NCBI RefSeq assembly: GCF_050589685.1
Contig: NZ_JBNGOS010000003.1
Coordinates: 195,515 to 259,514, forward strand
Direction of reading: 5' to 3'
Source of the DNA: Saccharicrinis sp050589685
Lineage (GTDB): Bacteria > Bacteroidota > Bacteroidia > Bacteroidales > Marinilabiliaceae
DNA length: 64,000 nucleotides
Made by a program: the position numbers and the translations under genes. Positions 10,140 to 19,322 of this stretch are shown here, piece by piece. The notes beneath the pieces were generated by a model. It searched no databases. It was not told the origin of the DNA and saw only the letters and a program-made list of their open reading frames with translations. Numbering within the stretch: position 1 is the stretch's first letter; each line of letters starts with the position of its first letter.

Positions 10140-10223
10140 AAAACTAAAGATTTAACAGTTAAAAAACTTGTTTAATTTTCTTAATTGATAGTAGATTTTA
10201 AATTTAGATATTGATTTAATATA

Positions 10224-10280
10224 CAAACATAACACACTGCTTTGCAATCGCCTTACGCTCATTTGGACTTTACAAATCTA
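10224..10280 (-). promoter_or_regulatory. Candidate -7 boxes for the susCDEF operon
   Basis: Two perfect matches to the Bacteroidota -7 consensus TAnnTTTG read on the minus strand: TATGTTTG (10224-10231) and TAGATTTG (10273-10280), 85-141 nt before the susC start. Neither has a clear TTG at the usual -33 distance, so I cannot choose between them. Both lie on the susC side of the operator array at 10347-10382. Confidence 0.45.
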
Positions 10281-10346
10281 CAATAAAAACAAGCTTGAGA
10301 TAAACATTTATTAACATCATTGGGTTTATTATTGACATTTTTTAAC

Positions 10347-10382
10347 GCAAACGTTTGCGAAGACGTTTGCGAAGACGTTTGC
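10347..10382. promoter_or_regulatory. LacI-type operator array with 12-bp period
   Basis: A perfect 12-bp palindrome GCAAACGTTTGC (10347-10358) is followed directly by two copies of GAAGACGTTTGC (10359-10370 and 10371-10382). The CG-centred palindrome is the classic LacI/GalR shape and recurs as GCAAACGGTTGC upstream of the transporter operon. It is the obvious target for the adjacent regulator. Confidence 0.75.
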
Positions 10383-10582
10383 AATACGCACGTATGTTTT
10401 ATAACATATTTTTAACCTTTTGCACTTTTGTTCAAAACATGATATATGTTGGTTTTTCATGGCAATGAGGAAATTACTCTACAAAAGAAGCCTGCAGAAC
10501 AACTTTATTTTGCACAATTATTGTACTTTTAAATATTACAACCCCATGGCATGGGAAACATAACCAATACATTTATTTTTAC

Positions 10583-11608
10583 ATGGCTACACATCAGGTT
10601 ACTATAAAAGACATCGCTAAAATACTGGGCATCTCCGCATCTACTGTATCCCGGGCACTAAAGGATCATCCGGATATCAGCCCGAAAACAAAACAGATGG
10701 TTCAGGCTTTTGCCGAAAAGGTTCATTACAGACCTAATGCTTTAGCCTTGAATTTGAGACGTAGCAAAACCAACACCATTGGTATTATATTACCGGAAGT
10801 TGTACACCACTTTTTTTCTTCTGTTCTTGCAGGAATCGACAAAGTAGCCTATGCTGCCGGATATAATGTAATGATATGCCAGTCGAACGAAGATTATCAC
10901 CGGGAGGTTAGCGACGCACAAGCATTATTGGACAACCGTGTTGATGGTATCTTAATGTCGATGAGTAAAACCACGTACCAACTGGATCACATACGTAACT
11001 TAATTGAACATGGTGTACCTGTGGTTTTCTTTGATAGGGCACCGGAAGAAATTGAAGCAGACAAAGTACTTATTGATGATTTTTCAGGCGCAAAAATTGC
11101 CACACACCATCTTATGTCTATTGGATGTAAAAAAATATTGCACCTGGCAGGACCTCAGAATCTGGCCATAGGTAAACGAAGAAAGGAAGGATACCAGGCA
11201 GCACTAAATGAAGTTGGTATAGATTATAACCCAGAATACGTCATTAAATGCGATACCAGAGACGAAGTTTTTGCCAATGCGGGTAAAATACTTCAGTTAG
11301 CCAACCGGATAGACGGTATATTTGCCGTAAACGATTCAACGGCCATTGCAGCCATGCAAGTACTTATTAAAAACGATATTAAAGTTCCCGAGCACATTTC
11401 CGTAATAGGTTTTGGAGATGGTCCTAATGCCACCATTGCCTACCCTCCTTTATCAACTGTGGAACAAAAAGGTATTGAAATGGGGAAAGAGGCCATTCAG
11501 TTATTAATTAATCAAATTGAAAACGAGGAAGAAGTTCACATACCCCAAACAAAAGTACTCACCCCTGTATTGCGCATTAGAGAATCTACGACTAAGGTGA
11601 GGGATTAG
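10583..11608 (+). CDS. LacI/GalR-family transcriptional regulator of the starch/maltose regulon
   Basis: A 341-residue protein with an N-terminal LacI helix-turn-helix (residues about 6-52: TIKDIAKILGISASTVSRAL, with hinge YRPNALALNLR) and a periplasmic-binding-like effector domain (TNTIGIILPEVVHHFF to the end). It lies divergent from susC and ahead of the transporter/phosphorylase operon. Matching palindromes lie upstream of both arms. Because the operators sit upstream of the putative -7 boxes rather than over them, an activator role is plausible, but this is inference. It differs from the Bacteroides SusR system, where the regulator is a membrane sensor. The effector is probably maltose or a maltodextrin. 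Confidence 0.92.
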   Translation: MATHQVTIKDIAKILGISASTVSRALKDHPDISPKTKQMVQAFAEKVHYRPNALALNLRRSKTNTIGIILPEVVHHFFSSVLAGIDKVAYAAGYNVMICQSNEDYHREVSDAQALLDNRVDGILMSMSKTTYQLDHIRNLIEHGVPVVFFDRAPEEIEADKVLIDDFSGAKIATHHLMSIGCKKILHLAGPQNLAIGKRRKEGYQAALNEVGIDYNPEYVIKCDTRDEVFANAGKILQLANRIDGIFAVNDSTAIAAMQVLIKNDIKVPEHISVIGFGDGPNATIAYPPLSTVEQKGIEMGKEAIQLLINQIENEEEVHIPQTKVLTPVLRIRESTTKVRD

Positions 11609-11651
11609 TTTATAGCTTTTGGCTGGTAGATATTAGTCCAAAGCGGATTTT

Positions 11652-11728
11652 GCAAACGGTTGCAGAACCACGCCCTGATATTTTTTTAGCTTTTTTTTAT
11701 ATTTTACGCATGTACCGCAAACGGTTGC
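11652..11728 (+). promoter_or_regulatory. Two LacI-type operators upstream of the transporter operon
   Basis: Two identical near-palindromes GCAAACGGTTGC at 11652-11663 and 11717-11728, start to start 65 bp, about six helical turns. They differ by one base from the perfect palindrome in the susC-lacI gap and lie 83 nt or more upstream of the -7 box at 11811. Confidence 0.72.
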
Positions 11729-11810
11729 AATCTGATGTTTCTATAACACACCCACAAACAAACAGCCATAACTAGCTATAAATGATAGCTTAGAATTAAT
11801 ATTTATAACG

Positions 11811-11818
11811 TATCTTTG
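11811..11818 (+). promoter_or_regulatory. -7 promoter box for the MFS-pgmB-GH65-GH13 operon
   Basis: TATCTTTG is a perfect match to the Bacteroidota TAnnTTTG -7 element. No strong TTG -33 element precedes it, which fits a promoter needing an activator bound at the upstream operators. It predicts a 5' leader of roughly 180 nt before the ATG at 12006. Confidence 0.5.
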
Positions 11819-12005
11819 ATGCAGATTTTAAATCATTGGACACGATTTGATATAAGTCAACACCTGCATAACTCCAATTCTGGAATTAGCAAAGTATTTT
11901 ACTCTCTTGGATAAACAAATCCGGGTTAATAGCATTTATTGTATATTCCTGCGATTTATCTCGTTAACCGAGATACATAGTAATCATGTAATTATTTTTG
12001 ATTTT

Positions 12006-13364
12006 ATGAAGAAGATGCCTCGATTATCCTTTTGGCAAATCTGGAACCTAAGTTTCGGTTTCCTGGGAGTTCAATTCGGCTTTGCCTTACAAAATGCCAA
12101 TGCAAGTAGGATATTAACCAGTTTAGGTGCGGATCCGCATAACCTGTCATTCTTTTGGTTGGTTGCACCCATCATGGGATTAGTTGTGCAACCAGTGGTT
12201 GGCGCAGCAAGCGATAAAACCTGGACCAGGATAGGAAGAAGAACACCTTATATTTTGTTTGGGGCCATTATTTCAATGGTAGCTATGTTTTTTATGCCTA
12301 ACGCTCCTCTTGTTTTTAAAGCGGGAACAGCAGCAGCATTAGCTTTTGGCGTTATCATGCTGGCCCTGATGGACGGCTCGTTTAATGTAACCTTTCAACC
12401 TTTTAGGGCACTGGTTGCAGATATGACTCCTGAAGAGCAACGAAACGTTGGGTATTCCGTTCAGAGTTTCCTGATTAATTTTGGTGCGGTAATAGGATCT
12501 GCTTTGCCCTTTATTTTAACTGCTATTGGTGTATCCAACGAAGGTGAAACCGGAGAGGTAGCTCCATCTGTGATATGGTCGTTTTATATTGGAGGTACCT
12601 TACTGTTAATAAGCGTCTTAGTTACCGTGTTAAAAACCAAAGAATATCCGCCCGAGGAATACGAAGCGTATAAAAACATAACTGAAGAAGACAAGCAGAA
12701 GAAAGAGAGTTTTTGGGAATTATTAAAAACGGCTCCTAAGGTTATGCGACAGCTTTCTATTGTTCAATTGTTCTCGTGGTTTCCGTTTTTCCTGCTTTGG
12801 GTTTATTCCACCACAGCCATTTCGCAACACTATTTTGGGGTTCCGTTGGATTTTAATGCTACCGAAAACACCGACACAATTTTAAGAAAAGCATTTGACG
12901 AAGCAGGTAACTGGGTTGGTATATGTTTTGCCATGTACAGTTTAGTTGCGGCAATTTATTCAATTTTACTACCAAAACTGATCGCCTTAACAAGCCGAAA
13001 AACTATTTACAGTTTCTCCTTACTTCTTGGAGGGTTAAGTTTTATAAGTATTTTCTTCTTCACAAATCAGTATTACATTCTTATATCAATGGTTGGAATT
13101 GGGATGGCCTGGGCAGCTATACTATCCATGCCTTATGCCATTTTATCGGGCGTATTACCTCCCAAGCGCATTGGGGTATATATGGGACTTTTTAACCTGA
13201 CTGTAGTAATTCCGCAAATTTTGAGCGGTGTTATCGGAGGCCCTATTCTTAGATCTTTCTTTGGCAATCAGGGTATTTATATTTTAATTCTGGCAGGAAT
13301 AATTATGGTGCTGGGAGCATTTTCAGTAGCCTTTGTAAAGCAGGACAAAGAACAAGAGGCTTAA
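12006..13364 (+). CDS. MFS (SLC45/GPH-like) maltose/maltodextrin permease
   Basis: I take the ATG at 12006 (MKKMPRLSFWQIWNLSFGF); an in-frame extension to 11907 adds an unlikely polar leader. The 452-residue protein has about twelve hydrophobic segments. It carries the sugar-porter signatures GFLGVQFGFALQNANASRI near the N-terminus and SDKTWTRIGRRTPYI in the loop after the second membrane segment. This subfamily is typical of inner-membrane maltose or sucrose transport and in Bacteroidota is regularly next to maltose phosphorylase and beta-phosphoglucomutase, as here. It should bring maltose from the periplasm to the cytoplasmic GH65 enzyme. The next gene begins 42 nt downstream. Confidence 0.88.
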   Translation: MKKMPRLSFWQIWNLSFGFLGVQFGFALQNANASRILTSLGADPHNLSFFWLVAPIMGLVVQPVVGAASDKTWTRIGRRTPYILFGAIISMVAMFFMPNAPLVFKAGTAAALAFGVIMLALMDGSFNVTFQPFRALVADMTPEEQRNVGYSVQSFLINFGAVIGSALPFILTAIGVSNEGETGEVAPSVIWSFYIGGTLLLISVLVTVLKTKEYPPEEYEAYKNITEEDKQKKESFWELLKTAPKVMRQLSIVQLFSWFPFFLLWVYSTTAISQHYFGVPLDFNATENTDTILRKAFDEAGNWVGICFAMYSLVAAIYSILLPKLIALTSRKTIYSFSLLLGGLSFISIFFFTNQYYILISMVGIGMAWAAILSMPYAILSGVLPPKRIGVYMGLFNLTVVIPQILSGVIGGPILRSFFGNQGIYILILAGIIMVLGAFSVAFVKQDKEQEA

Positions 13365-13406
13365 AACAGAAAAATAAAACGTCAACATTTAACAATTATT
13401 TATAAA

Positions 13407-14063
13407 ATGGGAAAAGTAAAAGCTTGTCTTTTCGATTTAGACGGGGTAATAGTAGATACCGCCAAGTATCATTACATAGCATGGAAGGAACTGGCTAATG
13501 AAATGGGGTTCGATTTTACCATTGAGGATAACGAAAGACTTAAAGGTGTGAGCAGAATGACGTCCTTAGACATACTTCTTTCAATAGGGCAGATTGAAAA
13601 AACCGAAGAGGAAAAACTGGCTTTGGCGGCAAAGAAAAACGAAAATTACTTGACATATATTCTAAAAATGGGGCCGGAAGAAATCCTTCCCGGAACCAAG
13701 GAATTTTTAGAACTATTAAAAAAAGAAGGAATTAAAATTGCCTTAGGTTCGGCCAGTAAAAATGCCATGACTATCCTGGAGCGATTGGAACTAACATCGT
13801 ATTTCAGCACCATAATAGACGGAACAAAAGTATCTAAAGCAAAACCCGATCCGGAAGTTTTTTTGAAAGGTGCAGAAGCATTAGGTGTTGATCCTGAAGA
13901 TTGCGTGGTTTTTGAAGATGCGGAAGCTGGGGTTGAAGCAGCTTTGGCCGGAGGCATGAAGTGTGTAGGCATTGGCAATGAAGAAGTATTGGGCAAAGCT
14001 CACTTGGTGGTAGCTGGGTTGCACAATATGAACATGCAGAAACTGGGTCTGTTAAACGGCTAA
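13407..14063 (+). CDS. pgmB: Beta-phosphoglucomutase (HAD superfamily)
   Basis: A 218-residue HAD phosphatase-fold protein. Motif I FDLDGVIVDT gives nucleophile Asp10 and acid/base Asp12; motif II is the Ser of LGSASKNA; the Lys and acidic motifs are KAKPDPEVF and VVFEDAEAGVEAA. The cap residues (YHYIAWKELA and RLKGVSR) are those of beta-phosphoglucomutase rather than of generic phosphatases. It turns beta-glucose 1-phosphate into glucose 6-phosphate. The neighbouring maltose phosphorylase produces exactly the beta anomer, so the two are functionally linked. The enzyme is cytoplasmic and the gene is third in the regulator-transporter-phosphorylase set. Confidence 0.93.
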   Translation: MGKVKACLFDLDGVIVDTAKYHYIAWKELANEMGFDFTIEDNERLKGVSRMTSLDILLSIGQIEKTEEEKLALAAKKNENYLTYILKMGPEEILPGTKEFLELLKKEGIKIALGSASKNAMTILERLELTSYFSTIIDGTKVSKAKPDPEVFLKGAEALGVDPEDCVVFEDAEAGVEAALAGGMKCVGIGNEEVLGKAHLVVAGLHNMNMQKLGLLNG

Positions 14064-14143
14064 CCCAACCGTAGGCAGATAACTTATGAATATGTCACTT
14101 AAAAATTATTTGACCCGACCGACGGGAATAAAAAATTTTAATC

Positions 14144-16453
14144 ATGAAAAAATATCTTAAACATAACGAATGGTGTGTGATTGAAGAAGGATTTGATCCC
14201 GTCAATCATCAGGCTTCGGAAAGTATCTTCAGCATTGGTAACGGAAAGATGGGACAACGGGCCAATTTTGAAGAAAAATATTCGGGACCAAGCTTACAGG
14301 GAAGTTATATTGCCGGAGTTTATTATCCTGACAAAACAAGAGTGGGTTGGTGGAAAAATGGGTATCCTGAATATTTTGCCAAGGTTCTAAATTCTCCAAA
14401 CTGGATTGGTATCGACGTTACTATTGACGGTACTGAATTAGACTTGTACAAGTGTAAAGTGGAAAACTTTGTGCGAACACTGAATATGCAAGAGGGATAT
14501 TTAGAGAGGGAATTTGATGCTATTTTGGATGATGACAGAAAAATCCATGTTAAAGCAAAACGCTTTGTAAGCATGGCAGATACCGAAAACGGAGCTATCC
14601 GTTATGAAGTAACACCTGTTAACTTTAATGGTGTTATCAGCTTTACCCCCTATATCGACGGAGATATTGAAAACGAGGACGCTAACTATGATGAGAAATT
14701 TTGGAACGTTTTAGATGTAAATGCTACTGAAGGTGGTGCCTATTTAGAGTCTCAAACCAAGAAATCGGACTTTAGGGTTGGTATCGCCATCAAATACCAT
14801 GCAATGATAGATAACAAACAGGTGCAAGCCAAACCTGAAGTTATTCAATTAAGCAAATGGGTAGGCAACAAGGTTGAGTTTGAAATAAAAGCAGGTCAAA
14901 CGGCTTGTCTTGAGAAATTTGTTGGCGTAACCTCATCTTTAAATTACGCTACCAACGAATTAAAATCCAATGCCGAAGAATTAGTTTCGTACGCTTGCCA
15001 CAAAGGTTTCGATAAATTATTTGCCGATCACCGACAAAAATGGGCCAAAAAATGGGTTCTCAGTGATATTAAAATTAAAGGTGATGTAGCTGCGCAGCAA
15101 GGTATCCGGTTTAACATCTTCCATCTAAACCAAACCTATACCGGTGAGGACGAAAGATTAAATGTGGGGCCCAAAGGGTTTACCGGTGAAAAGTATGGCG
15201 GAACTACCTATTGGGATACTGAAGCCTATTGTGTCCCGTTTTTTTTAATGACCGCTCCTCCAGCAGTTACCCGTCAATTATTGATTTACCGATATAAACA
15301 CCTGCCAAAAGCCATTGAAAATGCCGAGAAACTGGGCTTTAAAGATGGAGCCGCACTTTACCCCATGGTGACAGCCAATGGCGAGGAGTGCCATAATGAG
15401 TGGGAAATTACCTTCGAGGAAATTCACCGTAATGGCGCTATTGCTTTTGCTATCCACAATTATATCCGTCATACCGGGGATAAAAAATATTTGGCAGAGT
15501 ATGGCATTGAAGTTTTAGTTGGTATCTCCAGATTTTGGAGCCAGAGGATCACATTCTCACAGGCAAAAAATAAATACGTGATGTTAGGGGTTACCGGCCC
15601 TAACGAATACGAAAACAACATCAATAACAACTGGTACACCAACAAAATGGCAACATGGAGTTTAAAATACACCATGGAATCTTTGGATTACGTCAAAGAA
15701 AACAGTCCGGTCAGATATAACGAGTTAGTCGAAAAGCTGCGCTTTGACGGAGATAGCGAAACACAGCGCTGGAAAGACATTGTTGCCAACATGCATTTCC
15801 CATACAACGAGGATCTTCAGGTTCACATGCAACAGGATGGGTTTATGGACAAAGAACAGATCATGGCTGATGACCTGGACCCCGGGCAACGTCCAATTAA
15901 CCAACACTGGTCGTGGGACAGAATACTCCGTTCAAACTTTATTAAACAAGCAGATACCTTACAGGGAATGTATGTTTTTGAGGAGGAATTCAGTAAAGAA
16001 GAAATTGAGCGAAACTTCAACTTTTACGAACCGCGTACCGTACATGAATCTTCCCTGTCTCCTTGTGTGCACTCTGTTATTGCAACAAAAATTGGGCGCG
16101 TTGAGAAAGCTTACGAGATGTATCTGCGGACTTCTCGCCTGGATTTAGATGATTACAATGCCGAAGTTCATGAAGGATTACATATCACGAGTATGGCAGG
16201 AACATGGATGTCAATCGTTGAAGGATTTGGAGGCAAAAGGGCTTATGACGAGAAGTTATATCTGAACCCGGATATTCCTGCACGATGGGAAGAATATGCT
16301 TTCCGTATTACCTTTAAAGGAAACGACCTGGAAGTAAGGGTTAGTGTGGCAGATGTGGAAATTATTTCCCATGCGGAAAAAACCATTGAACTATACGTTT
16401 ATGATAAACTAGTGACTGTTGAACCGAATCGTTCGCAGACTATTTCCCGATAG
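14144..16453 (+). CDS. GH65 maltose phosphorylase
   Basis: A 769-residue family 65 enzyme without a signal peptide, hence cytoplasmic. It has the N-terminal beta-sandwich (residues about 10-280), an (alpha/alpha)6 barrel, and a small C-terminal beta domain. The catalytic Glu is probably Glu488 in GVTGPNEYENN, the position known as general acid in maltose phosphorylases. The strong family motif CHNEWEITFEEIHRNG (416-431) and the phosphate-loop-like RTVHESSLSPCVHS are present. Reaction: maltose plus phosphate gives beta-glucose 1-phosphate plus glucose. Other GH65 specificities (trehalose, kojibiose, nigerose) cannot be excluded by eye, but the sus context favours maltose. Confidence 0.92.
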   Translation: MKKYLKHNEWCVIEEGFDPVNHQASESIFSIGNGKMGQRANFEEKYSGPSLQGSYIAGVYYPDKTRVGWWKNGYPEYFAKVLNSPNWIGIDVTIDGTELDLYKCKVENFVRTLNMQEGYLEREFDAILDDDRKIHVKAKRFVSMADTENGAIRYEVTPVNFNGVISFTPYIDGDIENEDANYDEKFWNVLDVNATEGGAYLESQTKKSDFRVGIAIKYHAMIDNKQVQAKPEVIQLSKWVGNKVEFEIKAGQTACLEKFVGVTSSLNYATNELKSNAEELVSYACHKGFDKLFADHRQKWAKKWVLSDIKIKGDVAAQQGIRFNIFHLNQTYTGEDERLNVGPKGFTGEKYGGTTYWDTEAYCVPFFLMTAPPAVTRQLLIYRYKHLPKAIENAEKLGFKDGAALYPMVTANGEECHNEWEITFEEIHRNGAIAFAIHNYIRHTGDKKYLAEYGIEVLVGISRFWSQRITFSQAKNKYVMLGVTGPNEYENNINNNWYTNKMATWSLKYTMESLDYVKENSPVRYNELVEKLRFDGDSETQRWKDIVANMHFPYNEDLQVHMQQDGFMDKEQIMADDLDPGQRPINQHWSWDRILRSNFIKQADTLQGMYVFEEEFSKEEIERNFNFYEPRTVHESSLSPCVHSVIATKIGRVEKAYEMYLRTSRLDLDDYNAEVHEGLHITSMAGTWMSIVEGFGGKRAYDEKLYLNPDIPARWEEYAFRITFKGNDLEVRVSVADVEIISHAEKTIELYVYDKLVTVEPNRSQTISR

Positions 16454-16569
16454 TATATGGTACATAGAGACACTTTGGCGCTGAGTGATCCCTCTCCCGC
16501 AGCCCCTTGTGTCTCTGTTTTTTATTCCTCCCTCACCCTTTTTACTTAACTTTAGGTACCCAATTAAAA

Positions 16570-18432
16570 ATGAAACTACTTCAAATTTTATATGTTGCCA
16601 TGATGATATTATCCAGTTCAAACATACTTGAAGCCATGAGCACAGCCGTTATAAAACGCATTGAGCCTACCAATTGGTGGGTAGGAATGCATTCTCCCGA
16701 ACTACAACTTTTGGTTTATGGCCCGCAAATTGCTTCCACTGATATTCGTATTGATTATGGAAGCGTTTCTTTGAAAAAAGTCACTAAAGTAGAAAACCCC
16801 AATTACCTGTTTGTTGACTTGTTGATTTCGCCTACAGCCAAAGCAGGAACTATGCCTATCGAGTTTATAAAGGGAGGAAAGGTTATTTGCACATACGAAT
16901 ACCAACTATTAGATCGGGAAGCCGGGTCCATGTACAGAAAAGGATTTGATTCGGGAGACGCCATTTATCTGATTATGCCCGATAGGTTCGCCAACGGGAA
17001 TCCCCAAAACGATAATATTGAAGGCCTGCTCGAAAAAACGGATCGCAAGGCACCTTATGGGCGTCACGGCGGTGATTTACAAGGCATTTTAGATCATTTA
17101 GACTACGTTGAGGAGATGGGATTCACCTCCATTTGGCTCAATCCGGTGATGGAAAACAATCAGCCCATGGCTTCTTACCATGGTTATGCCATTACCGATT
17201 TTTACCGGATCGATGCCCGGCTCGGAACCAACGAAGAATTTAAAACACTCACCAAAGAATGCAACAAACGCGGCATCAAGATGATTATGGATATGGTGTT
17301 TAACCACTGTGGAAGTAACCACTGGTGGATGAAGGACTTGCCCATGTTCAGCTGGATTAATCAATGGGAAGAGTTTACACGTTCCAACTATCGTTTATCA
17401 ACCATTTCCGACCCTTACGTTTCCCGGGCCGACAAAGATCAATCCGTAAAAGGTTGGTTCGACACCACCATGCCCGATCTCAACCTGGAGAACGAGTTTA
17501 TGATGAATTATATGATTCAAAACAGCATTTGGTGGATCGAATATGCAGGTTTAGAAGGCATTCGAATGGATACCTATCCTTACCCCGATAAACATGGGAT
17601 GGCGGTTTGGACACAACGTATTTTAAACGAATACCCCAATTTTAATATTGTTGGAGAATCATGGATTACCGAGGCTTCGAAACTATGCTATTGGCAAAAG
17701 GACTTCCCCAACAAAGACGGCTACAACTCGCACTTGCCCAGCCTGATGGATTTTCCGATGCAAGATGCCATCAAACGTGCGTTTAATGAAGAGGAGGGTT
17801 GGGAAACCGGCATGTCGAGACTCTACAACACCCTGGCCGACGACCACCTCTACCGCAACCCCATGAACCTGGTTGTATTCCCGGACAATCATGACGAAGG
17901 GCGCATTTTGCATGCCTTGCAAAACGATACGGCAAAACTAAAAATGGCGTTGACTTATGCAGCCACCACCAGAGGCATATTGCAGATATACTATGGAACC
18001 GAGTTACTGATGAATGGAAACGGGTTGGATGGCCATGATAAAATCAGGCTTGATTTCCCAGGCGGATGGAAAAACGATAAGCTTAATGCTTTTACCAAAG
18101 AAGGACGAAATACAGACCAGAACAAGATTTTTGGGCTGATAAAAAAACTGCTGAATTACCGCAAGCACTCCGAGGCCTTAAAATACGGCAACACTTTGCA
18201 TTTTATTCCAAGGGATGGAGTATATGTGTATTTTAGATATACTGATAATGAAACCATCATGGTCATTCTAAACAACAACACAAAAGGTATTAAACATATT
18301 GATACTTCACGATTTAAAGAAATTACAGGTGGCTTTAATCAAGGCACTAATATTCTAACGGGAAGAGCCATCGGCAATCTTAAAAGTATTAATATCAAAG
18401 CAAAATCAGCAATGGTGATTGAGCTTAAATAA
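16570..18432 (+). CDS. susA: SusA-like periplasmic neopullulanase/cyclomaltodextrinase (GH13)
   Basis: The start at 16570 (MKLLQILYVAMMILSSSN) gives a signal peptide and 620 residues, the usual SusA length; the frame reaching 16507 adds a spurious leader. An N-terminal Ig-like domain (IKRIEPTNWWVGMHSPELQL) as in cyclomaltodextrinases is followed by the GH13 barrel. Catalytic residues are Asp334 in GIRMDTYPY, Glu363 in NIVGESWITE and the His-Asp pair 441-442 in FPDNHDEGR. There is no lipobox Cys, so a soluble periplasmic enzyme is expected, degrading imported oligosaccharides to maltose and glucose before inner-membrane uptake. It lies 116 nt after the GH65 gene and is probably the last gene of that operon. 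Confidence 0.93.
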   Translation: MKLLQILYVAMMILSSSNILEAMSTAVIKRIEPTNWWVGMHSPELQLLVYGPQIASTDIRIDYGSVSLKKVTKVENPNYLFVDLLISPTAKAGTMPIEFIKGGKVICTYEYQLLDREAGSMYRKGFDSGDAIYLIMPDRFANGNPQNDNIEGLLEKTDRKAPYGRHGGDLQGILDHLDYVEEMGFTSIWLNPVMENNQPMASYHGYAITDFYRIDARLGTNEEFKTLTKECNKRGIKMIMDMVFNHCGSNHWWMKDLPMFSWINQWEEFTRSNYRLSTISDPYVSRADKDQSVKGWFDTTMPDLNLENEFMMNYMIQNSIWWIEYAGLEGIRMDTYPYPDKHGMAVWTQRILNEYPNFNIVGESWITEASKLCYWQKDFPNKDGYNSHLPSLMDFPMQDAIKRAFNEEEGWETGMSRLYNTLADDHLYRNPMNLVVFPDNHDEGRILHALQNDTAKLKMALTYAATTRGILQIYYGTELLMNGNGLDGHDKIRLDFPGGWKNDKLNAFTKEGRNTDQNKIFGLIKKLLNYRKHSEALKYGNTLHFIPRDGVYVYFRYTDNETIMVILNNNTKGIKHIDTSRFKEITGGFNQGTNILTGRAIGNLKSINIKAKSAMVIELK

Positions 18433-18779
18433 ATTGAATAGATACGTTCAACTCAAACAATGACAATTCTGGGGTAAATTTTGCTTTATACCCAACAAAT
18501 CATATTCTGCCAATAAACGAAAGAATATGATTTGCAAACAACAATATCAAACCTTAAAAGTATTGAACTTTCCTTTGATAATATGCCGCTTGCTATTCAA
18601 CCAGTTTTTCAGCTCAGATGCGTATATCTCCCTGAAATACATAGTGTACGTTTTATGAAAAGAACCATGTTTAGCTGGATTACCGGGAGTAATAAAAGTT
18701 TAATGACATATGGCAAGAATTAATTGACAGTGCATTAATTCAAAAAAAATGATGAAATTTGTTTTGAGAGGATTGTTTT
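18433..18779. other. Intergenic region with a 13-bp perfect inverted repeat
   Basis: CAAATCATATTCT at 18496-18508 pairs with AGAATATGATTTG at 18522-18534 across a 13-nt loop, 64 nt after the susA stop. No T-run follows, so it may be a 3'-end stem or an operator. The rest has no convincing gene. On the minus strand from 18642 about 20 codons (REIYASELKNWLNSKR) faintly resemble the start of DUF4143-type AAA ATPases, too short to call. Confidence 0.4.
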
Positions 18780-19262
18780 ATGGCAAAGTATTACAAAAAC
18801 GAGATTAAGGTACCACGGTTTAGCGAAGCCAACGGATTTTACACCACAAAAAAACGATCCAGGATGATGAGCAAAGTTCGTGGAAGAGATACAAAGGCCG
18901 AAGTTAAGCTGCGTAAGTTTCTGTGGAGTATTGGTATTCGTTACTATAAAAACGTAAAGCGGCTACCCGGCAAACCAGATATCGTTATTGGAAAGTACCG
19001 GTTAATCATTTTTATTGATGGAGAGTTTTGGCACGGTTATAATTGGCACCGGAAAAAGCACCAAATAAAAACAAACCGCCGCTTCTGGATTCCAAAGATT
19101 GAAAGAAACATGCAACGGGACGCTATGATCAACAGTTTTTATAAACGAAAAGGATGGACCCTATTGCGTTTTTGGGAACACGAATTAAAAAAGGAGTTTA
19201 ATGTTTGTGTTATTAAGATATTGGACGTTATTGAAGAAAAGGAAATGTATGTGCTTACATAA
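18780..19262 (+). CDS. Vsr-family (very short patch repair-like) endonuclease, zinc-less type
   Basis: A 160-residue protein with the Vsr signature: RSRMMSKVRGRDTKAEVKLRKFL, then RLPGKPDIVIGKYRLIIFIDGEFWHG and a C-terminal GWTLLRFWEHEL. The active-site Asp is probably Asp67 in KPDIV and the His in FWHG is His85. The Cys zinc ligands of E. coli Vsr are absent; the positions around DGEFWHGYNWH hold other residues. By family knowledge Vsr nicks T:G mismatches arising from 5-methylcytosine deamination. No DNA methyltransferase lies nearby, so the partner may be elsewhere or the protein may be a related nuclease of restriction/repair type. Confidence 0.8.
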   Translation: MAKYYKNEIKVPRFSEANGFYTTKKRSRMMSKVRGRDTKAEVKLRKFLWSIGIRYYKNVKRLPGKPDIVIGKYRLIIFIDGEFWHGYNWHRKKHQIKTNRRFWIPKIERNMQRDAMINSFYKRKGWTLLRFWEHELKKEFNVCVIKILDVIEEKEMYVLT

Positions 19263-19322
19263 TTTTTTACTCCAAACCTGATTGATGTTGATGGAAAGCT
19301 AATTTTAGTTTATCTTAATGCT

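Noticed and set aside
18532..18723. A 63-codon plus frame after susA whose MFSWI stretch resembles part of susA
   Set aside because: The shared stretch is only five residues and about 18 bases; no further similarity, so chance is likely.
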